Part shown: piece after piece, positions 10,348 through 21,382 of the stretch
Layout: each line of letters opens with the position of its first letter
Numbering within the stretch: position 1 is the stretch's first letter
Assembly (NCBI GenBank): GCA_900473745.1
Contig: UCMW01000003.1
Coordinates: forward strand, 62,339-126,338
Source of the DNA: Hyphomicrobiales bacterium
GTDB taxonomy: Bacteria; Pseudomonadota; Alphaproteobacteria; Rhizobiales; Rhizobiaceae
Direction of reading: 5' to 3'
Length of the DNA stretch: 64,000 nt
Position numbers and translations under genes: made by a program
Notes under the pieces: generated by a model
What the model saw: the letters and a program-made list of their open reading frames with translations, nothing else
Databases searched by the model: none
What the model was told of the DNA's origin: nothing

Positions 10348-11973
10348 TCATCTGGCCTGGTGAAGCGGAGCCGAGGTTTTATCGGGGGACGAGGCAAGTG
10401 CTGCCAATTCGTCACGGTGGCGCATCATGGCCTTGAGGAGCGCGTGGTCCCGTGCCAGAGCGGCCTGACGCCTGGGGGATGGCGGGAAATGGGACATGGC
10501 AAACTGCATTGCTTTTCCCGCCTCTTCGACGGATGAGAATGCGCCGGCCGCCACGGCGGCGTGAAGCGCGCAGCCCAAGAGCACCGCGTCGCAGTCCTTG
10601 GGCACCCGCACATCGCACCCGGTTGCGTCGGCATAGAGTTGCGACAGAAGCGGATGGTCGGCCAGACCGCCCGCGAGCAGGATCTGTTTCGGTGCGCCAG
10701 CAAGGCGCGGCTGGTGCTCCATGATATGACGAATGCTGCAGGCGAGCGCGACGCAGCTTCGCCAATAGAGCTTGTGCAATGACACCAGGCTCTGATCGAG
10801 GTCCATACCCGCAATAGTCCCGGTCAACAAGGGATCGGAGACCGGCGAGCGCGTTCCGTGCAGGTCAGGCAACACAGCGATGGGAAGGCCGAAATCGGGG
10901 CCCTCCTTGTCCAGATGCTCGGAGATTGCGTCGAGAATCGCGCGGTGCCGCGCCTTCATCGGGGTGCCGCCGGCGGGATGCAGCTTGACGATGTGGTCGA
11001 GGAACGCCCCTGACGCGGACTGACCGGCTTCCGTGAGCCACAGGCCAGGGAATGCCGCATCGCGAAAGCCCCCCCAGCATCCGGGGCCGGAAACCGGCTC
11101 GTGGCTGAGGCGGACGATGCAGCTCGACGTTCCCGCGATCAGTGCGGCTTCGGTGGAAAGAGGGGTCTTCGGACGCGCGCCTGCCGCGAAGAGGCCGAAC
11201 GTTCCAGCATAGGCATCGATGAGGCCGGGCGCGACCAGAGTGTGCTGATCCAGGCCAAGCTCGACTGCGGCTTCCGCGGAAAGGTGACCGATGGCGAGTG
11301 CTGGTGGCTCGGAGCGGGACGGCAGGCCGGCCCGCTTCATCACGTCATCAAGCCCGATTTTCCGGTAGTATTCGAGAGGAGGTTCGCCCGGCGCTTCCGG
11401 CGTGTAGCCCCATTTCGATGCCAGTGCCGAGTGACTGCGTTTTGTCGAACCCGTAGCGCGCCATGTCAGGTAGTCGCAGAGATCGAAGATCAGGCCGCTG
11501 GCAGCCCAGATTTCAGGGCGGTGGATTTTCAGCCAAAGCAGCTTCGGGATCTGCATTTCCACCGAAAGCCTGCCGCCAAACCGGCCGAGCACCGGATCGC
11601 TTATGGCATTGCAGGCTTCGGTCTCTTCAATCGCCCTGTGGTCCATCCAGAGAATGGTGTCGACGTTTGGCGTTTCGGATGTCGAGATTGAAATGGGTTT
11701 TCCGTCACCATCGCGCACAACCAGCGAACAGGTGGCATCGAACCCCATGGCGAGCACGGTGTCAGCGCCAATGCCACTCTCGACGAGTGCCGCCTTGACC
11801 GCCGCGCAAACCGCGGACCAGATCTCTTCGCTGTCCTGTTCCATGTGATTTGGCAGCGAATGGTGGACGCTGATCGGCACGACGCAACGGGCAAGCTGAC
11901 GACCGCTGAGATCGAACACCCCGGCCCTTGCACTGCCCGTGCCAACATCCACGGCCAAGAGGTGTTTACGCAT
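10348..11973 (-). CDS. FGGY-family pentulose kinase (ribulokinase-like)
   Basis: The 541-residue protein is an ATP-dependent sugar kinase: the N-terminal phosphate-binding turn [15 protein letters not shown], the WMDHRAIEE segment, and the C-terminal ATP site around [15 protein letters not shown] are visible. The [23 protein letters not shown] pattern resembles the FGGY/D-ribulokinase subgroup more than xylulokinase. It overlaps the HAD gene by 8 bases and ends the smo operon, so it probably phosphorylates a ketose (D-ribulose or D-xylulose) made by one of the polyol dehydrogenases. The substrate is inferred, not shown. Confidence 0.85.
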   Translation of the reverse strand: MRKHLLAVDVGTGSARAGVFDLSGRQLARCVVPISVHHSLPNHMEQDSEEIWSAVCAAVKAALVESGIGADTVLAMGFDATCSLVVRDGDGKPISISTSETPNVDTILWMDHRAIEETEACNAISDPVLGRFGGRLSVEMQIPKLLWLKIHRPEIWAASGLIFDLCDYLTWRATGSTKRSHSALASKWGYTPEAPGEPPLEYYRKIGLDDVMKRAGLPSRSEPPALAIGHLSAEAAVELGLDQHTLVAPGLIDAYAGTFGLFAAGARPKTPLSTEAALIAGTSSCIVRLSHEPVSGPGCWGGFRDAAFPGLWLTEAGQSASGAFLDHIVKLHPAGGTPMKARHRAILDAISEHLDKEGPDFGLPIAVLPDLHGTRSPVSDPLLTGTIAGMDLDQSLVSLHKLYWRSCVALACSIRHIMEHQPRLAGAPKQILLAGGLADHPLLSQLYADATGCDVRVPKDCDAVLLGCALHAAVAAGAFSSVEEAGKAMQFAMSHFPPSPRRQAALARDHALLKAMMRHRDELAALASSPDKTSAPLHQAR

Positions 11974-12673
11974 CAGTCAGATCTTCCGGTCTCCTCGCTC
12001 CGAGGGCAAAGTGGAGCAAATTCTCCATGGCGTCAAACTGCGCGTCCGCCTTGAGAAGCGTCAATGCCTCTCGGTAGCTGGCATGGTGGGTATGCGATCC
12101 TCCGGTAAAAGCCAGAACCCGCATGCCGGCGGCCCGGGCGGCACTTATGCCGGCCGGGCTATCCTCGATGACGAGGCACGCAGCGGGCGACACGCCCATC
12201 TCGGCTGCCGCATGCAGGAAGAGATCCGGCGCCGGCTTGCCATTCTCCACCATGGTGGCGCTGAAGATATGCGGCGTCAGTTGGGGAAGTAGCCCGGTGA
12301 CGGACAGGGAAAGTTCAATGCGTTCGCGCTGGCTGGAGGAGGCCACGCAGCAGGCGACGTCCTTCCGCTTCAGTGCGTCGATGGCGGCCGCGACACCGGG
12401 CAGAGGCTTCAATTCTGCGCGAAACCGTGCATAGAGCACCTCTCGCATGCCGGCCAGAAATGGCGGATCTATCTCGACGCCGAATTCGGATCGCACTGTC
12501 TCCGCAAGCGAGCCCAGACTGCGCCCCAGAAAGCGCTCGGCTGCCTCTTCCGCTGTCAGTGAAATGCCCTTTTTTCCCAGGGCCTCGACCAGAACCTCGA
12601 GCGCAATTCCCTCGCTATCGACGAGCACCCCGTCACAGTCGAAGATCACGAGGCGGATCGTCAGGGGGTCCAT
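11966..12673 (-). CDS. HAD-superfamily phosphatase (beta-phosphoglucomutase/YniC type)
   Basis: About 235 residues. HAD motif I is [12 protein letters not shown], motif II lies at [10 protein letters not shown], motif III at NGKPAPDLF and motif IV at [12 protein letters not shown]. The cap domain after motif I places it with subfamily IA, which dephosphorylates small sugar phosphates or isomerises them. It sits between mtlK and the kinase in a polyol operon, where equivalent genes are common and may act as a sugar or polyol phosphatase. GTG at 12679, directly after the mtlK stop, is an alternative start. Confidence 0.85.
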   Translation of the reverse strand: MDPLTIRLVIFDCDGVLVDSEGIALEVLVEALGKKGISLTAEEAAERFLGRSLGSLAETVRSEFGVEIDPPFLAGMREVLYARFRAELKPLPGVAAAIDALKRKDVACCVASSSQRERIELSLSVTGLLPQLTPHIFSATMVENGKPAPDLFLHAAAEMGVSPAACLVIEDSPAGISAARAAGMRVLAFTGGSHTHHASYREALTLLKADAQFDAMENLLHFALGARRPEDLTDA

Positions 12674-12679
12674 TGTCAC

Positions 12680-14164
12680 TCAGCTTGCAAGGTTACCGTC
12701 GATGTAGCGCTGGAGCGTAGCGGCGGTGCCATGGCTCCGCAAGCTGTCGATCGCCTCTCCGTAACGCTTCTGGAAACGGGGATCGGCACCCACTGAGCCG
12801 AATATATCCGCAAGACCGATGAAGGCCATCGGATCGGTCCGGGAAGCCACCGCTGCCGCATGCAGCCGGTCTGCACTCGGGTCGTTGAACACGATCGCCT
12901 TGCCGCCGTCGCTCGTGCCCTCGAAATAGCGGCACCATAGCGCCGAGACCAGCGCGAGACCCTGGACGTCGAGGTCCTTGGCCAGGCGATCAGCGGTCGA
13001 AGGCAGGATGAATTTCGGCTGTCGGTTCGACCCGTCCTGCGCCAGGCGCGGTATCGTATCGCCGATTTTCGGGTTCGAGAAGCGTGTCTCGATCAGCTTG
13101 AAATAGTCCTGAAGGCTGGTGTTCGGGACGGGTGGCACGACCGGGATGATGTCCTCGTTCTCCAGCTTGGCGAGGAAGGCACGGATCAACGGATTTTCCA
13201 TCGATTCGTGCACGAAATGGATGTCCATGAGCGCGGCCGGATAGGCGATGGCTGCATGCCCGCCGTTCAGGATGCGCAGCTTCATCAGTTCGTAGGGCGC
13301 AACGTCAGGCACGAAAGTAACGCCGACATCTTCCAGCGACGGACGGCCGAGCGGGAATTTATCTTCCAGCACCCATTGCTTGAAGCCTTCGCAGAACACC
13401 GGCCAACCGTCCTCGATGCCATAGTTTTCCCGCGTGATGTCGATCTCTCGCTGCCCGGTCGCGGGCGTGATGCGGTCGACCATGGCGTTCGGGAAGGCGA
13501 CACTGTGGTGGATCCAGTCGGCGAATTCAGGATCGGAAAGGCGTGCAAGCCCGCACACGGTGGCCTCGGTCACTTCGCCATTGCCAGGAATGTTGTCGCA
13601 GCACATCACGGTAAAGGCAGGCACGCCTGCGGCGCGACGCGCCTTGAGACCCGCGATGATAAGGCCGAACACGGTCTTGGGATTGTTCGGATCCTGTGCA
13701 TCGGCGACGATCGCGGGATGACCGGGATCGAACTTGCCCGTAGCCGGATCGATGAAATAGCCGCCCTCCGTGATCGTCAGCGAGACGATCCGAATATCGG
13801 GTGACGCAAGCGTCTCGATGATCTTGTCGAAATCGGGCGCGGTGATCACGTCCAGCATCGGCCCGGTGATGGTCGCTGCTGACCGGTCGATATCCTGTTC
13901 GACGACCGTGGTCAGAAAGTCCTGCGCCTTCAGCTTGTCCCGCATCCGCTGGTCGGACGCCATGACGCCCGCACCGATGATGCCCCAATCGAGATTGCGT
14001 CCCTTGTTGAAGAGCTCATGCAGATAGATTGCCATATGGGCGCGATGGAAGTTGCCGACGCCGAAATGCAGGATTCCGGGACGGATATCCTCCCGGCGAT
14101 AAGAGGGCACGGACGCCCGGTCGCCGATGTCTGCGAGAGTTGCAAGCGAGAGTTTGGTCGTCAT
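12680..14164 (-). CDS. mtlK: Mannitol 2-dehydrogenase (polyol-specific long-chain dehydrogenase)
   Basis: The 494-residue protein belongs to the PSLDR family. It oxidises D-mannitol (and often D-arabitol) to the ketose with NAD+, in the cytosol. The N-terminal Rossmann segment LHFGVGNFHRAHMAIY, the middle TMTEGGY-like LTITEGGYFID and the active-site stretch MKLRILNGGHAAIAYPA with the catalytic Lys and His are present. It stands 34 bases downstream of smoS and 6 bases or less before the HAD gene, as in other rhizobial smo operons. Confidence 0.93.
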   Translation of the reverse strand: MTTKLSLATLADIGDRASVPSYRREDIRPGILHFGVGNFHRAHMAIYLHELFNKGRNLDWGIIGAGVMASDQRMRDKLKAQDFLTTVVEQDIDRSAATITGPMLDVITAPDFDKIIETLASPDIRIVSLTITEGGYFIDPATGKFDPGHPAIVADAQDPNNPKTVFGLIIAGLKARRAAGVPAFTVMCCDNIPGNGEVTEATVCGLARLSDPEFADWIHHSVAFPNAMVDRITPATGQREIDITRENYGIEDGWPVFCEGFKQWVLEDKFPLGRPSLEDVGVTFVPDVAPYELMKLRILNGGHAAIAYPAALMDIHFVHESMENPLIRAFLAKLENEDIIPVVPPVPNTSLQDYFKLIETRFSNPKIGDTIPRLAQDGSNRQPKFILPSTADRLAKDLDVQGLALVSALWCRYFEGTSDGGKAIVFNDPSADRLHAAAVASRTDPMAFIGLADIFGSVGADPRFQKRYGEAIDSLRSHGTAATLQRYIDGNLAS

Positions 14165-14198
14165 GGGTGCATTCCTTGGCTTGGGGCCGCAAGAGCCG

Positions 14199-14971
14199 TC
14201 AGCTCATCCAGTTTCCGCCGTCGACATTGTAGGTCTGGGCAACGATGTAATCGGCCTCCGCCGAGGCGAGAAAGATCGCCATGCCGGTCAGGTCCTCCGC
14301 CCGGCCCATGCGACCGAACGGAACCTCTGCGCCGACGAGCTTCTTCTTTTCGCCGAGGGGAAGGTTTTCATGCTTGGCGAAGAGGGCATCGACGCCGTCC
14401 CAGTGCTCCCCGTCCACGACACCGGGCGCGATCGCATTGACGTTGATGCCGTGCTTGATCAGGTCGAGGCCCGCCGACTGCGTCAGGGAAATGACGGACG
14501 CCTTGGTCGCGCAATAAACCGCAACCAGCGCTTCTCCACGTCGCCCGGCCTGGCTTGCCATGTTGATGATCTTGCCGCCCTTGCCTTTCGCTATCATCGA
14601 ACGGGCAGCCGCCTGCATCATGAAGAGCGTGCCGGCGACATTGATGGAGAAAAGGCGGTCATAGCTCGCCCGCGTGATCTCAACGATCGGCGCGAGGTCG
14701 AAGAGCGCGGCATTGTTGACAAGGATGTCGAGACCGCCCTGACGCTCTTCCACAGCGCAAATGGCCGCGTCGATCGACGCCTGGTCCGTGACATCAAGCT
14801 TGACCGCATAGGCGGCGGGTCCGATCTCTGCGGCCGTAATCTCGGCTCGTGCAAGATCGATGTCGGCAATCGAGACGGTTGCGCCTTCCCGGACATAGGC
14901 TTCTGCAAAGGCCCGCCCGATCCCTCGCGCGGAACCGGTGATGAGCGCGGATTTGCCCGAAAGCCTCCCGG

Positions 14972-14975
<4 letters not shown>
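14199..14975 (-). CDS. smoS: Sorbitol dehydrogenase, short-chain dehydrogenase family
   Basis: The 258-residue SDR has the NAD site TGSARGIG (residues 13-20), NNAA at 87-90 and the catalytic Ser141, Tyr154 and Lys158 (YCATK). It oxidises D-sorbitol (D-glucitol) to fructose and often galactitol to tagatose. Its start overlaps the smoK stop by four bases (ATGA), and the next gene is mannitol dehydrogenase, so the imported polyols are oxidised by enzymes made from the same message. Confidence 0.92.
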
Positions 14976-15970
<995 letters not shown>

Positions 15971-15981
15971 CTTCTTGTTCC

Positions 15982-16806
15982 TTACTTCACGGCGCCAAAG
16001 GTGAGGCCACGGACGAGTTGTTTCTGGCTGAACCAGCCGAGGATGACGATCGGGGCGATGGCGAGCGTCGAGGCTGCCGAAAGCTTGGCCCAGAAGAGAC
16101 CCTGAGGGCTGGAGAAGGAGGCGATGAAGGCGGTAAGCGGCGCCGCGTTCGTGGTGGTGAGGCGAATCGTCCAGAAGGCTTCGTTCCAGGCGAGGATCAC
16201 GTTCAGCAGCATGGTCGAGGCGATGCCAGGCACCGCCATAGGGGTCAGGACATAGACGATCTCGTTGACCAGCGAGGCTCCGTCCATGCGGGCCGCTTCA
16301 AGGATCTCGCCCGGGATTTCGCGGAAATAGGTGTAGAGCATCCATACGACGATCGGCAGATTGATCAGCATCAGCATGACGGTCAGGCCGATCCTGGTGT
16401 CGAGCAGGCCGAAATCGCGGAACATCAGGTAGATCGGCACGAGAACGGCAACTGCCGGCATCATCTTGGTCGAGAGCATCCACATCAGGATGTCTTTGGT
16501 CCGCTTGGTCGGCGAAAACGCCATGGCCCAGGCGGCAGGCACCGCGACGAACAGGGCAAGGATGGTCGAGCCGACGGAGATGACCACCGAATTCATGAAC
16601 GGCTTGAAGTAATCACGCTGAGTCTGAACCGTCACATAGTTTTCGAGTGTGAAGGAAGGGATCAGGTTGAACCCTTGGATCGCCTCCGTCTCGGTCTTGA
16701 GCGAGGTGATGATCGTGTAGAGGATCGGGAAGAAGATCACCATCGCGATGGTCCAGGCCAGCGCGGTAAAGGCAATCTTGCGGCGAAGGGTTGCAGCTCG
16801 AGCCAT
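15982..16806 (-). CDS. smoG: Sorbitol/mannitol ABC transporter permease
   Basis: The 274-residue inner-membrane protein has about six hydrophobic segments starting with [19 protein letters not shown] and the EAA loop [14 protein letters not shown] that docks to the ATPase. It is the MalG-type partner of SmoF. A GAGGAGA ribosome site precedes the ATG, 11 bases after smoF. Confidence 0.94.
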   Translation of the reverse strand: MARAATLRRKIAFTALAWTIAMVIFFPILYTIITSLKTETEAIQGFNLIPSFTLENYVTVQTQRDYFKPFMNSVVISVGSTILALFVAVPAAWAMAFSPTKRTKDILMWMLSTKMMPAVAVLVPIYLMFRDFGLLDTRIGLTVMLMLINLPIVVWMLYTYFREIPGEILEAARMDGASLVNEIVYVLTPMAVPGIASTMLLNVILAWNEAFWTIRLTTTNAAPLTAFIASFSSPQGLFWAKLSAASTLAIAPIVILGWFSQKQLVRGLTFGAVK

Positions 16807-16817
16807 GGTCTGTCTCC

Positions 16818-17690
16818 TCAGCGGTCAAGGTTCTTGCCGACCGCACGCATCAGGAAGAATGCGACGATGTTGGCGAGGATGATGGCGATGATGCCGCCGG
16901 CGGATGCGCCGCCCACGTCGTAGCCGAGAAGTGCCGTGCGATAGATCAGGAAGACGAGGTTCGTCGATGCATAACCGGGGCCACCATTGGTGGTGACGAG
17001 GATTTCGGCATAGACGCCCAGCAGGAAGATTGTCTGGATCAGAACGACGACCGTGATTGCGCGGGCGAGATGCGGAAGCGTGAGATAGAGGAACTGGTTT
17101 ATGAAGCCGGCGCCGTCCATTTCCGCCGCTTCCTTCTGCTCGCCGTCAAGCGACTGCAGGGCAGTCAGGAGGATCAGCGTCGCAAAGGGCAGCCACTGCC
17201 AGGCAACGATGATGATGATCGAGAACAGCGGATATTGCGCGAACCAGTCGACAGGCTGGAAACCGAGCCACCGATTGATATCGGCAAGCACCCCATAACC
17301 CGGATGCATGATCATGTTCTTCCAGACGAGTGCCGCCACCGGCGGCATGACGAAGAAAGGCGAGATGATCATGATCCGCACGATGCCCTGGCCGAAGATC
17401 GGCTGGTCGAGCAGGAGTGCGATCGCGATGCCGCCACCGACGGTGATCGTCAATACGCCGCCCACGAGCAGGAGCGTGTTCCAGATCGACTGGAAGAAAG
17501 CGGGATCGGTGTAGAAGAAGCGGTAGTTGAACAGACCGGCGAAGCTGACATTGGCCGGATTGAGCAGATTGTAGTTCTGGAACGAGAACCAGAGCGTCAT
17601 CGACAGCGGCACGATCATCCAGATGAGGAGAAGGCCGACGGAAGGCGCCATCATCAGACGGGCGAGCGTCCGGGTGTTTTGCGTAGCCAT
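16818..17690 (-). CDS. smoF: Sorbitol/mannitol ABC transporter permease
   Basis: The 290-residue MalF-type permease has about six membrane segments (the first is MAPSVGLLLIWMIVPLSMTL) and the EAA loop EAAEMDGAGFINQF. It forms the channel with SmoG. It is separated from smoE by 174 bases containing a strong hairpin (17825-17848), so it is probably made in smaller amounts than the binding protein. Confidence 0.94.
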   Translation of the reverse strand: MATQNTRTLARLMMAPSVGLLLIWMIVPLSMTLWFSFQNYNLLNPANVSFAGLFNYRFFYTDPAFFQSIWNTLLLVGGVLTITVGGGIAIALLLDQPIFGQGIVRIMIISPFFVMPPVAALVWKNMIMHPGYGVLADINRWLGFQPVDWFAQYPLFSIIIIVAWQWLPFATLILLTALQSLDGEQKEAAEMDGAGFINQFLYLTLPHLARAITVVVLIQTIFLLGVYAEILVTTNGGPGYASTNLVFLIYRTALLGYDVGGASAGGIIAIILANIVAFFLMRAVGKNLDR

Positions 17691-17824
17691 GGGTTTAGAT
17701 CTCTTCCTAGAGGCCGGCTTACCCGTCTCGGGCGCTCAGGCTCGTCATTCCAGGCGGCGACTGTATCCGGGATGTGGTCCCCGGGGCGGAACCGCCGATC
17801 CGCTCTTTGGGTCCTAGAAAATGG

Positions 17825-17848
17825 CCGCCCGGACCTCGGTCCGGACGG
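17825..17848 (-). terminator. Intercistronic hairpin between smoE and smoF
   Basis: A 10-bp stem (arms 17825-17834 and 17839-17848, one G-U pair in the minus-strand RNA) with a 4-base loop. There is no long U-run directly after it (the next bases read CCATTTT). It most likely stabilises the smoE message or partly stops transcription, giving an excess of binding protein over permeases. Confidence 0.55.
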
Positions 17849-17864
17849 CAGTTTCAGGAGGAGA

Positions 17865-19178
17865 TTACTTGATGTAGCCGGCCCGGGTCATTTCGCGGAC
17901 CGAGGCCTGCTGAGCCTGGGCAAGCGCATCGTCAACCGACATCTGACCGGCGAGCGCTGCGGAGAACAGCTGGCCGACCGTCGTGCCAAGCCCCTGGAAT
18001 TCCGGGATAGCGACGAACTGCACACCAACATAAGGCACCGGCTTGACGGCCGGGTTCTTGGGGTCTGCGGCATTGATCGAGTCGATCGTCATCTTGGCGA
18101 ACGGAGCGGCCTTCTGGTACTCGGGGTTCTCATAGAGAGATGTACGGGTACCCGGAGGAACGTTGGCCCAGCCTTCCTTGGATGCGACCAGTTCGGCATA
18201 GGCCTTGCCGGTTGCCCAGGAGATGAACTTCTCGGCCGAAGCGGCCTTCTGCGAGCCAGCCGGGATAGCGAGGTTCCATGCCCAGAGCCAGTTGCCGCGC
18301 TTACCGAGACCGGTGTCCGGCGCCAGGGCGAAAGCGACCTTGTCCGCAACCGTCGAGTCCTTCGGGTTGGTGACGAAGGAAGCAGCGACCGTGGCGTCGA
18401 TCCACATGCCGCATTTGCCCTGCTGGAACAGTGCCAGGTTTTCGTTGAAGCCGTTCGAGGACGCACCCTGCGGGCCGGCGTCGTTCATCAGCTTGACGTA
18501 GAAGTCGAGCGCGTTCTTCCATTCCGGCTGATCGAACTGTGGAGCCCAGTTCTCATCGAACCAGCGTGCACCGAAGGCATTGGCGGTAGCGGTCAGGAAG
18601 GCGATGTTTTCGCCCCAACCGGCCTTGCCGCGAAGGCAGATGCCGTTGATGTCGTTGGTGCGGTCGGTCATCTTGCGAGCGGCGTCGGCCACAAATTCCC
18701 AGGTCGGGGCGTCGGGCATCGTCAGGCCGGCCTTTTCCATCAGGTCCTTGCGGTACATGATGAACGAGGACTCGCCATAGAACGGAGCGGCGTAGAGCTT
18801 GCCGTCTTCACCGGTGAGACCCGAACGGATCGCCGGCAGAAGATCGTCAACGTCGTAGTCGGCGCCGAGGTTGTCGAGCGGCAGGAGCCAGCCCTGCTTG
18901 GCCCAGATCGGAACTTCATAAGTGCCGATCGTCATGATGTCGTACTGGCCGCCCTTTGTCGCAACGTCGGTCGTGACGCGTTCGCGCAGGACGTTTTCTT
19001 CCAGCGTGACCCACTCGACCTGAATGTCGGGATTTGCCGAAGTGAATTCGGAGGTCAGGCCCTGCATGCGGATCATGTCGCCGTTGTTCACGGTTGCGAT
19101 CGTCAGGGTTTCAGCCGAGGCCATGCCGGCAAGAGCCAGCGCTGAGCAGGCGCCCAGCAGAATCGTCTTCAATTTCAT
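17865..19178 (-). CDS. smoE: Sorbitol/mannitol-binding periplasmic protein
   Basis: The 437-residue family-1 extracellular solute-binding protein begins with a clear Sec signal peptide (MKLKTILLGACSALALAGMASA, cleavage near Ala22). The fold is shown by the typical ANPDIQVEWVTLEENVLRER segment and by GKCGMWIDATVAASF. It captures sorbitol and mannitol in the periplasm for SmoFGK. A GGGAGGAAGAC site precedes the ATG. It is the first gene of the smo transcription unit. Confidence 0.93.
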   Translation of the reverse strand: MKLKTILLGACSALALAGMASAETLTIATVNNGDMIRMQGLTSEFTSANPDIQVEWVTLEENVLRERVTTDVATKGGQYDIMTIGTYEVPIWAKQGWLLPLDNLGADYDVDDLLPAIRSGLTGEDGKLYAAPFYGESSFIMYRKDLMEKAGLTMPDAPTWEFVADAARKMTDRTNDINGICLRGKAGWGENIAFLTATANAFGARWFDENWAPQFDQPEWKNALDFYVKLMNDAGPQGASSNGFNENLALFQQGKCGMWIDATVAASFVTNPKDSTVADKVAFALAPDTGLGKRGNWLWAWNLAIPAGSQKAASAEKFISWATGKAYAELVASKEGWANVPPGTRTSLYENPEYQKAAPFAKMTIDSINAADPKNPAVKPVPYVGVQFVAIPEFQGLGTTVGQLFSAALAGQMSVDDALAQAQQASVREMTRAGYIK

Positions 19179-19326
19179 GTCTTCCTCCCAGAAGAAAAAT
19201 GAGCATTCGCTTTGCTCATGGGCAATTACTCACTCTGCGCGCGAAAAATGTCAATCCGAATTCCATGCTGCGATGCGGCATGGATCGATTAAAGTCCCGA
19301 TTCTAAATAAAAAATTTTAAGTTCTG

Positions 19327-20280
19327 CTAGTTTTTTAGGAGATGGCGCGCAGCCTCTTCGTCCGTGATCAACCCGTTGATATGGCCACCGCGGACCGCTG
19401 CAAGGATTGCGGGATGTTTGCGTTGGCCTCGTGCCAGACCGACGACGGTCGACGTTTCCCGCGACGGAATTTCCAGGCTGGCGACCCGCTCGTTCACCGG
19501 ATGCTTGAGCAATTTTCCGTCTTCCCCGAAGATCCAGCCACAGATCTCGCCGACAGCCCCGACCTGGAGAAGTTCCTCCATCTCATGGGGTTTGAGGAAC
19601 CCGTCGACAAGAAGCGGCGCGCGCATGTTCATTTCCCCGATACCGACGAAGGTCACGTCTGAGCGATGACCGAGCGCGATCGTCGGCGCGACAAGCGGCT
19701 GGTCATGCAGCAGCTCACGTTCTGCGGGAGACGACACGATGACCGGAAGTGGCATCGGGAAATGCGGTGCCTTGATCGCGTCTGCCATGGAGAAGATGAC
19801 GTTGAAATAGGCGGCCGAGCCATCAGGGCTGATATTGCCCGTCAGCGAGACGATCTTGTGCTGTGGGCATTCCATCGCAGAAAGCTGGTCGATCATCGAG
19901 CGAAGCGTACGACCCGTCCCCATCGCGATGATCAGCGGTTCCGGCTGCCTGAGCCAGCGTTCCAGCTGCGCGGCACCGGCTTCTGCAACGCCAACGCTGG
20001 CCGATTCCGCGGAGGGATCGGTCGGAACGATCTCGACTTCCTTGAGACCGAACTTTTGTTTCAGCGCTTCCGCGAGCTCGAGGCACGCCGCAATCGGATG
20101 ATCGAGCCGCACCTTGATGAGCTTCTCCGCGACAGAAAGCGAGACGAGACGCTGCGCGCTCTGGCGCGAGATGCCCATGGACGCCGCGATCTCGTCCTGG
20201 GTCCGGCCGGCGACATAGTAGAGCCAGCCGGCTCGTGCCGCATCATCGAGCCTCGTCTGCCCCTCGCCGCGTTTCGCCAT
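19327..20280 (-). CDS. SorC-family sugar-binding transcriptional regulator
   Basis: The 317-residue protein has a short N-terminal helix-turn-helix (about residues 12-50, YYVAGRTQDEIAASMGISRQ) and a SorC/DeoR-like sugar-phosphate-binding domain (GTGRTLRSMIDQL is the phosphate loop). Such proteins sense a phosphorylated sugar. The gene lies just upstream of smoE on the same strand and likely controls the smo operon. The start at 20280 follows GGAGGAAAG; the frame extends further to 20436 but lacks a ribosome site there. Confidence 0.85.
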   Translation of the reverse strand: MAKRGEGQTRLDDAARAGWLYYVAGRTQDEIAASMGISRQSAQRLVSLSVAEKLIKVRLDHPIAACLELAEALKQKFGLKEVEIVPTDPSAESASVGVAEAGAAQLERWLRQPEPLIIAMGTGRTLRSMIDQLSAMECPQHKIVSLTGNISPDGSAAYFNVIFSMADAIKAPHFPMPLPVIVSSPAERELLHDQPLVAPTIALGHRSDVTFVGIGEMNMRAPLLVDGFLKPHEMEELLQVGAVGEICGWIFGEDGKLLKHPVNERVASLEIPSRETSTVVGLARGQRKHPAILAAVRGGHINGLITDEEAARHLLKN

Positions 20281-20361
20281 GAAATCTTTCCTCCGTCTGG
20301 CGACAGTGCTGCCAATTTTGCCCGCGCCTGTCAAATCCCGGTCCAGCCTGGCCACCCATCT

Positions 20362-20386
20362 GGAACGCTTCCCGCACTGACGGGTT
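20362..20386 (+). promoter_or_regulatory. Candidate EcfG (RpoE2)-type general stress promoter
   Basis: GGAAC at 20362-20366 is followed after exactly 18 bases by TT (20385-20386), matching the GGAAC-N18-19-TT consensus of rhizobial general-stress sigma factors. The start codon of the DUF4142 gene is 34 bases downstream, a suitable leader length. Confidence 0.5.
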
Positions 20387-20419
20387 GGACCTGAGAGCCC
20401 CAGCCCAAGGAGATCGAAT

Positions 20420-20965
20420 ATGGTCCGCCTCATCACGCTTGCTGCTGCAACCGCACTGACCTTCGTGGCAACGGCAAATGCCCAGCAGACAGCGCCAATT
20501 CAGGAGCTGCCCACGCCGCAGCCCTCAGCTGAGATGGAGGCACTTGGTCCCGCCAGCTTTGTCCAGCAAGCGGCTGCTTCCAACGAATTCGAAATCCGCT
20601 CGGCGGAAATTGCCTTGCGGCGGAGCCAGGACCCGCAAGTGATCGAGTTCGCACAGGCGATGCTGGATGATCATCGCCGGGCGCAAGGACAGTTGAAGTC
20701 GGGGGCCGACGCCGATTCGGTGGCGATCGTCATGAAGCTGTCGATGGAGCAGAAGCAGACCCTGACGGCGTTAGAACAGGCCGAGGAGAGCCAATTCAAT
20801 AGCGCGTACATGTCCGCCGAGATGAAGGCGCATGATCAGGCCATCCGGTTGCTCGGGGCATACGCCGATCACGGCCCCGCCGGCAGCCTGAAGACCTATG
20901 CGGTCGCCAACTACCCGTTGGTTCGAACCCACAAGGTGCGGGCTCAGTCTCTGACCAACCGGTAG
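20420..20965 (+). CDS. DUF4142 domain protein, secreted
   Basis: The 181-residue protein has a Sec signal peptide (cut after TANA, near residue 21) and a helical DUF4142 domain (about residues 40-175: FVQQAAASNEFEIRSAEIAL, then FAQAMLDDHRRA). DUF4142 is a ferritin-like four-helix fold of unknown role, often stress induced in rhizobia. AAGGAG precedes the ATG. It is divergent from the SorC regulator and has a candidate EcfG promoter (20362-20386), which fits a role in the periplasmic stress response. Confidence 0.85.
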   Translation: MVRLITLAAATALTFVATANAQQTAPIQELPTPQPSAEMEALGPASFVQQAAASNEFEIRSAEIALRRSQDPQVIEFAQAMLDDHRRAQGQLKSGADADSVAIVMKLSMEQKQTLTALEQAEESQFNSAYMSAEMKAHDQAIRLLGAYADHGPAGSLKTYAVANYPLVRTHKVRAQSLTNR

Positions 20966-21248
20966 GTTGAGGATGGTGACGAGCAATACGTGACTGCTTG
21001 CAGCGGTCTTGGGGCGGTCACAGTGCAGTCGTAGTGGTGTTGCGGCCGAGTACCACCGAGATGTGACCGAGACAGCCCCGGTTGTCGCCCCGACGCGTCA
21101 CTACCAAGTCGCGGACGTACCGCCCAGCGCGACTGCCGACATGGACACGCCTTGGCATGCGCGCGTCACCCGCGCGGAGCACTTTGCAGCCGCACGGGAA
21201 CGAAAGCGATAGCGCCGTACCCGACGGATGGCTGACCAGTCCTGATAT

Positions 21249-21275
21249 AAAAAGAACCCCGCCAAAGCGGGGTTC
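21249..21275 (-). terminator. Rho-independent terminator, minus strand
   Basis: A perfect 9-bp stem (GAACCCCGC at 21254-21262, GCGGGGTTC at 21267-21275) with a 4-base loop is followed on the minus strand by TTTTTATAT. On the plus strand no T-run follows, so it ends a leftward transcript. Confidence 0.85.
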
Positions 21276-21382
21276 AGGTGGGCGCCCTCAGGGCGGCCGG
21301 GGGAGGTTGGAGGAGGGAACAATCCTACATGAGCTTATGAACTGCCGCGTTGGGCCTTTGTTCCCCTGAGGGAACAAAGAAT
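21250..21382 (-). ncRNA. Possible small RNA or 3' UTR with an anti-Shine-Dalgarno stretch
   Basis: Reading leftward: a perfect 10-bp hairpin with a 4-base loop (21356-21379), an unpaired pyrimidine run CCCTCCTCCAACCTCCCCC (21299-21317), a 5-bp GC hairpin (21283-21295) and the terminator at 21254-21275. Together they would make an RNA of about 130 nt able to pair with ribosome binding sites. No good promoter is seen just upstream, so it could be cut from the end of the 21412-21636 message. Confidence 0.4.

Noticed and set aside
16791-19145. 784-codon open frame antisense to smoF and smoE
   Set aside because: Shadow of two well-identified transporter genes; protein has no recognisable domains.
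21009-21212. 67-codon TTG-start frame after the DUF4142 gene
   Set aside because: No ribosome site, no family resemblance and amino-acid content like random GC-rich sequence.
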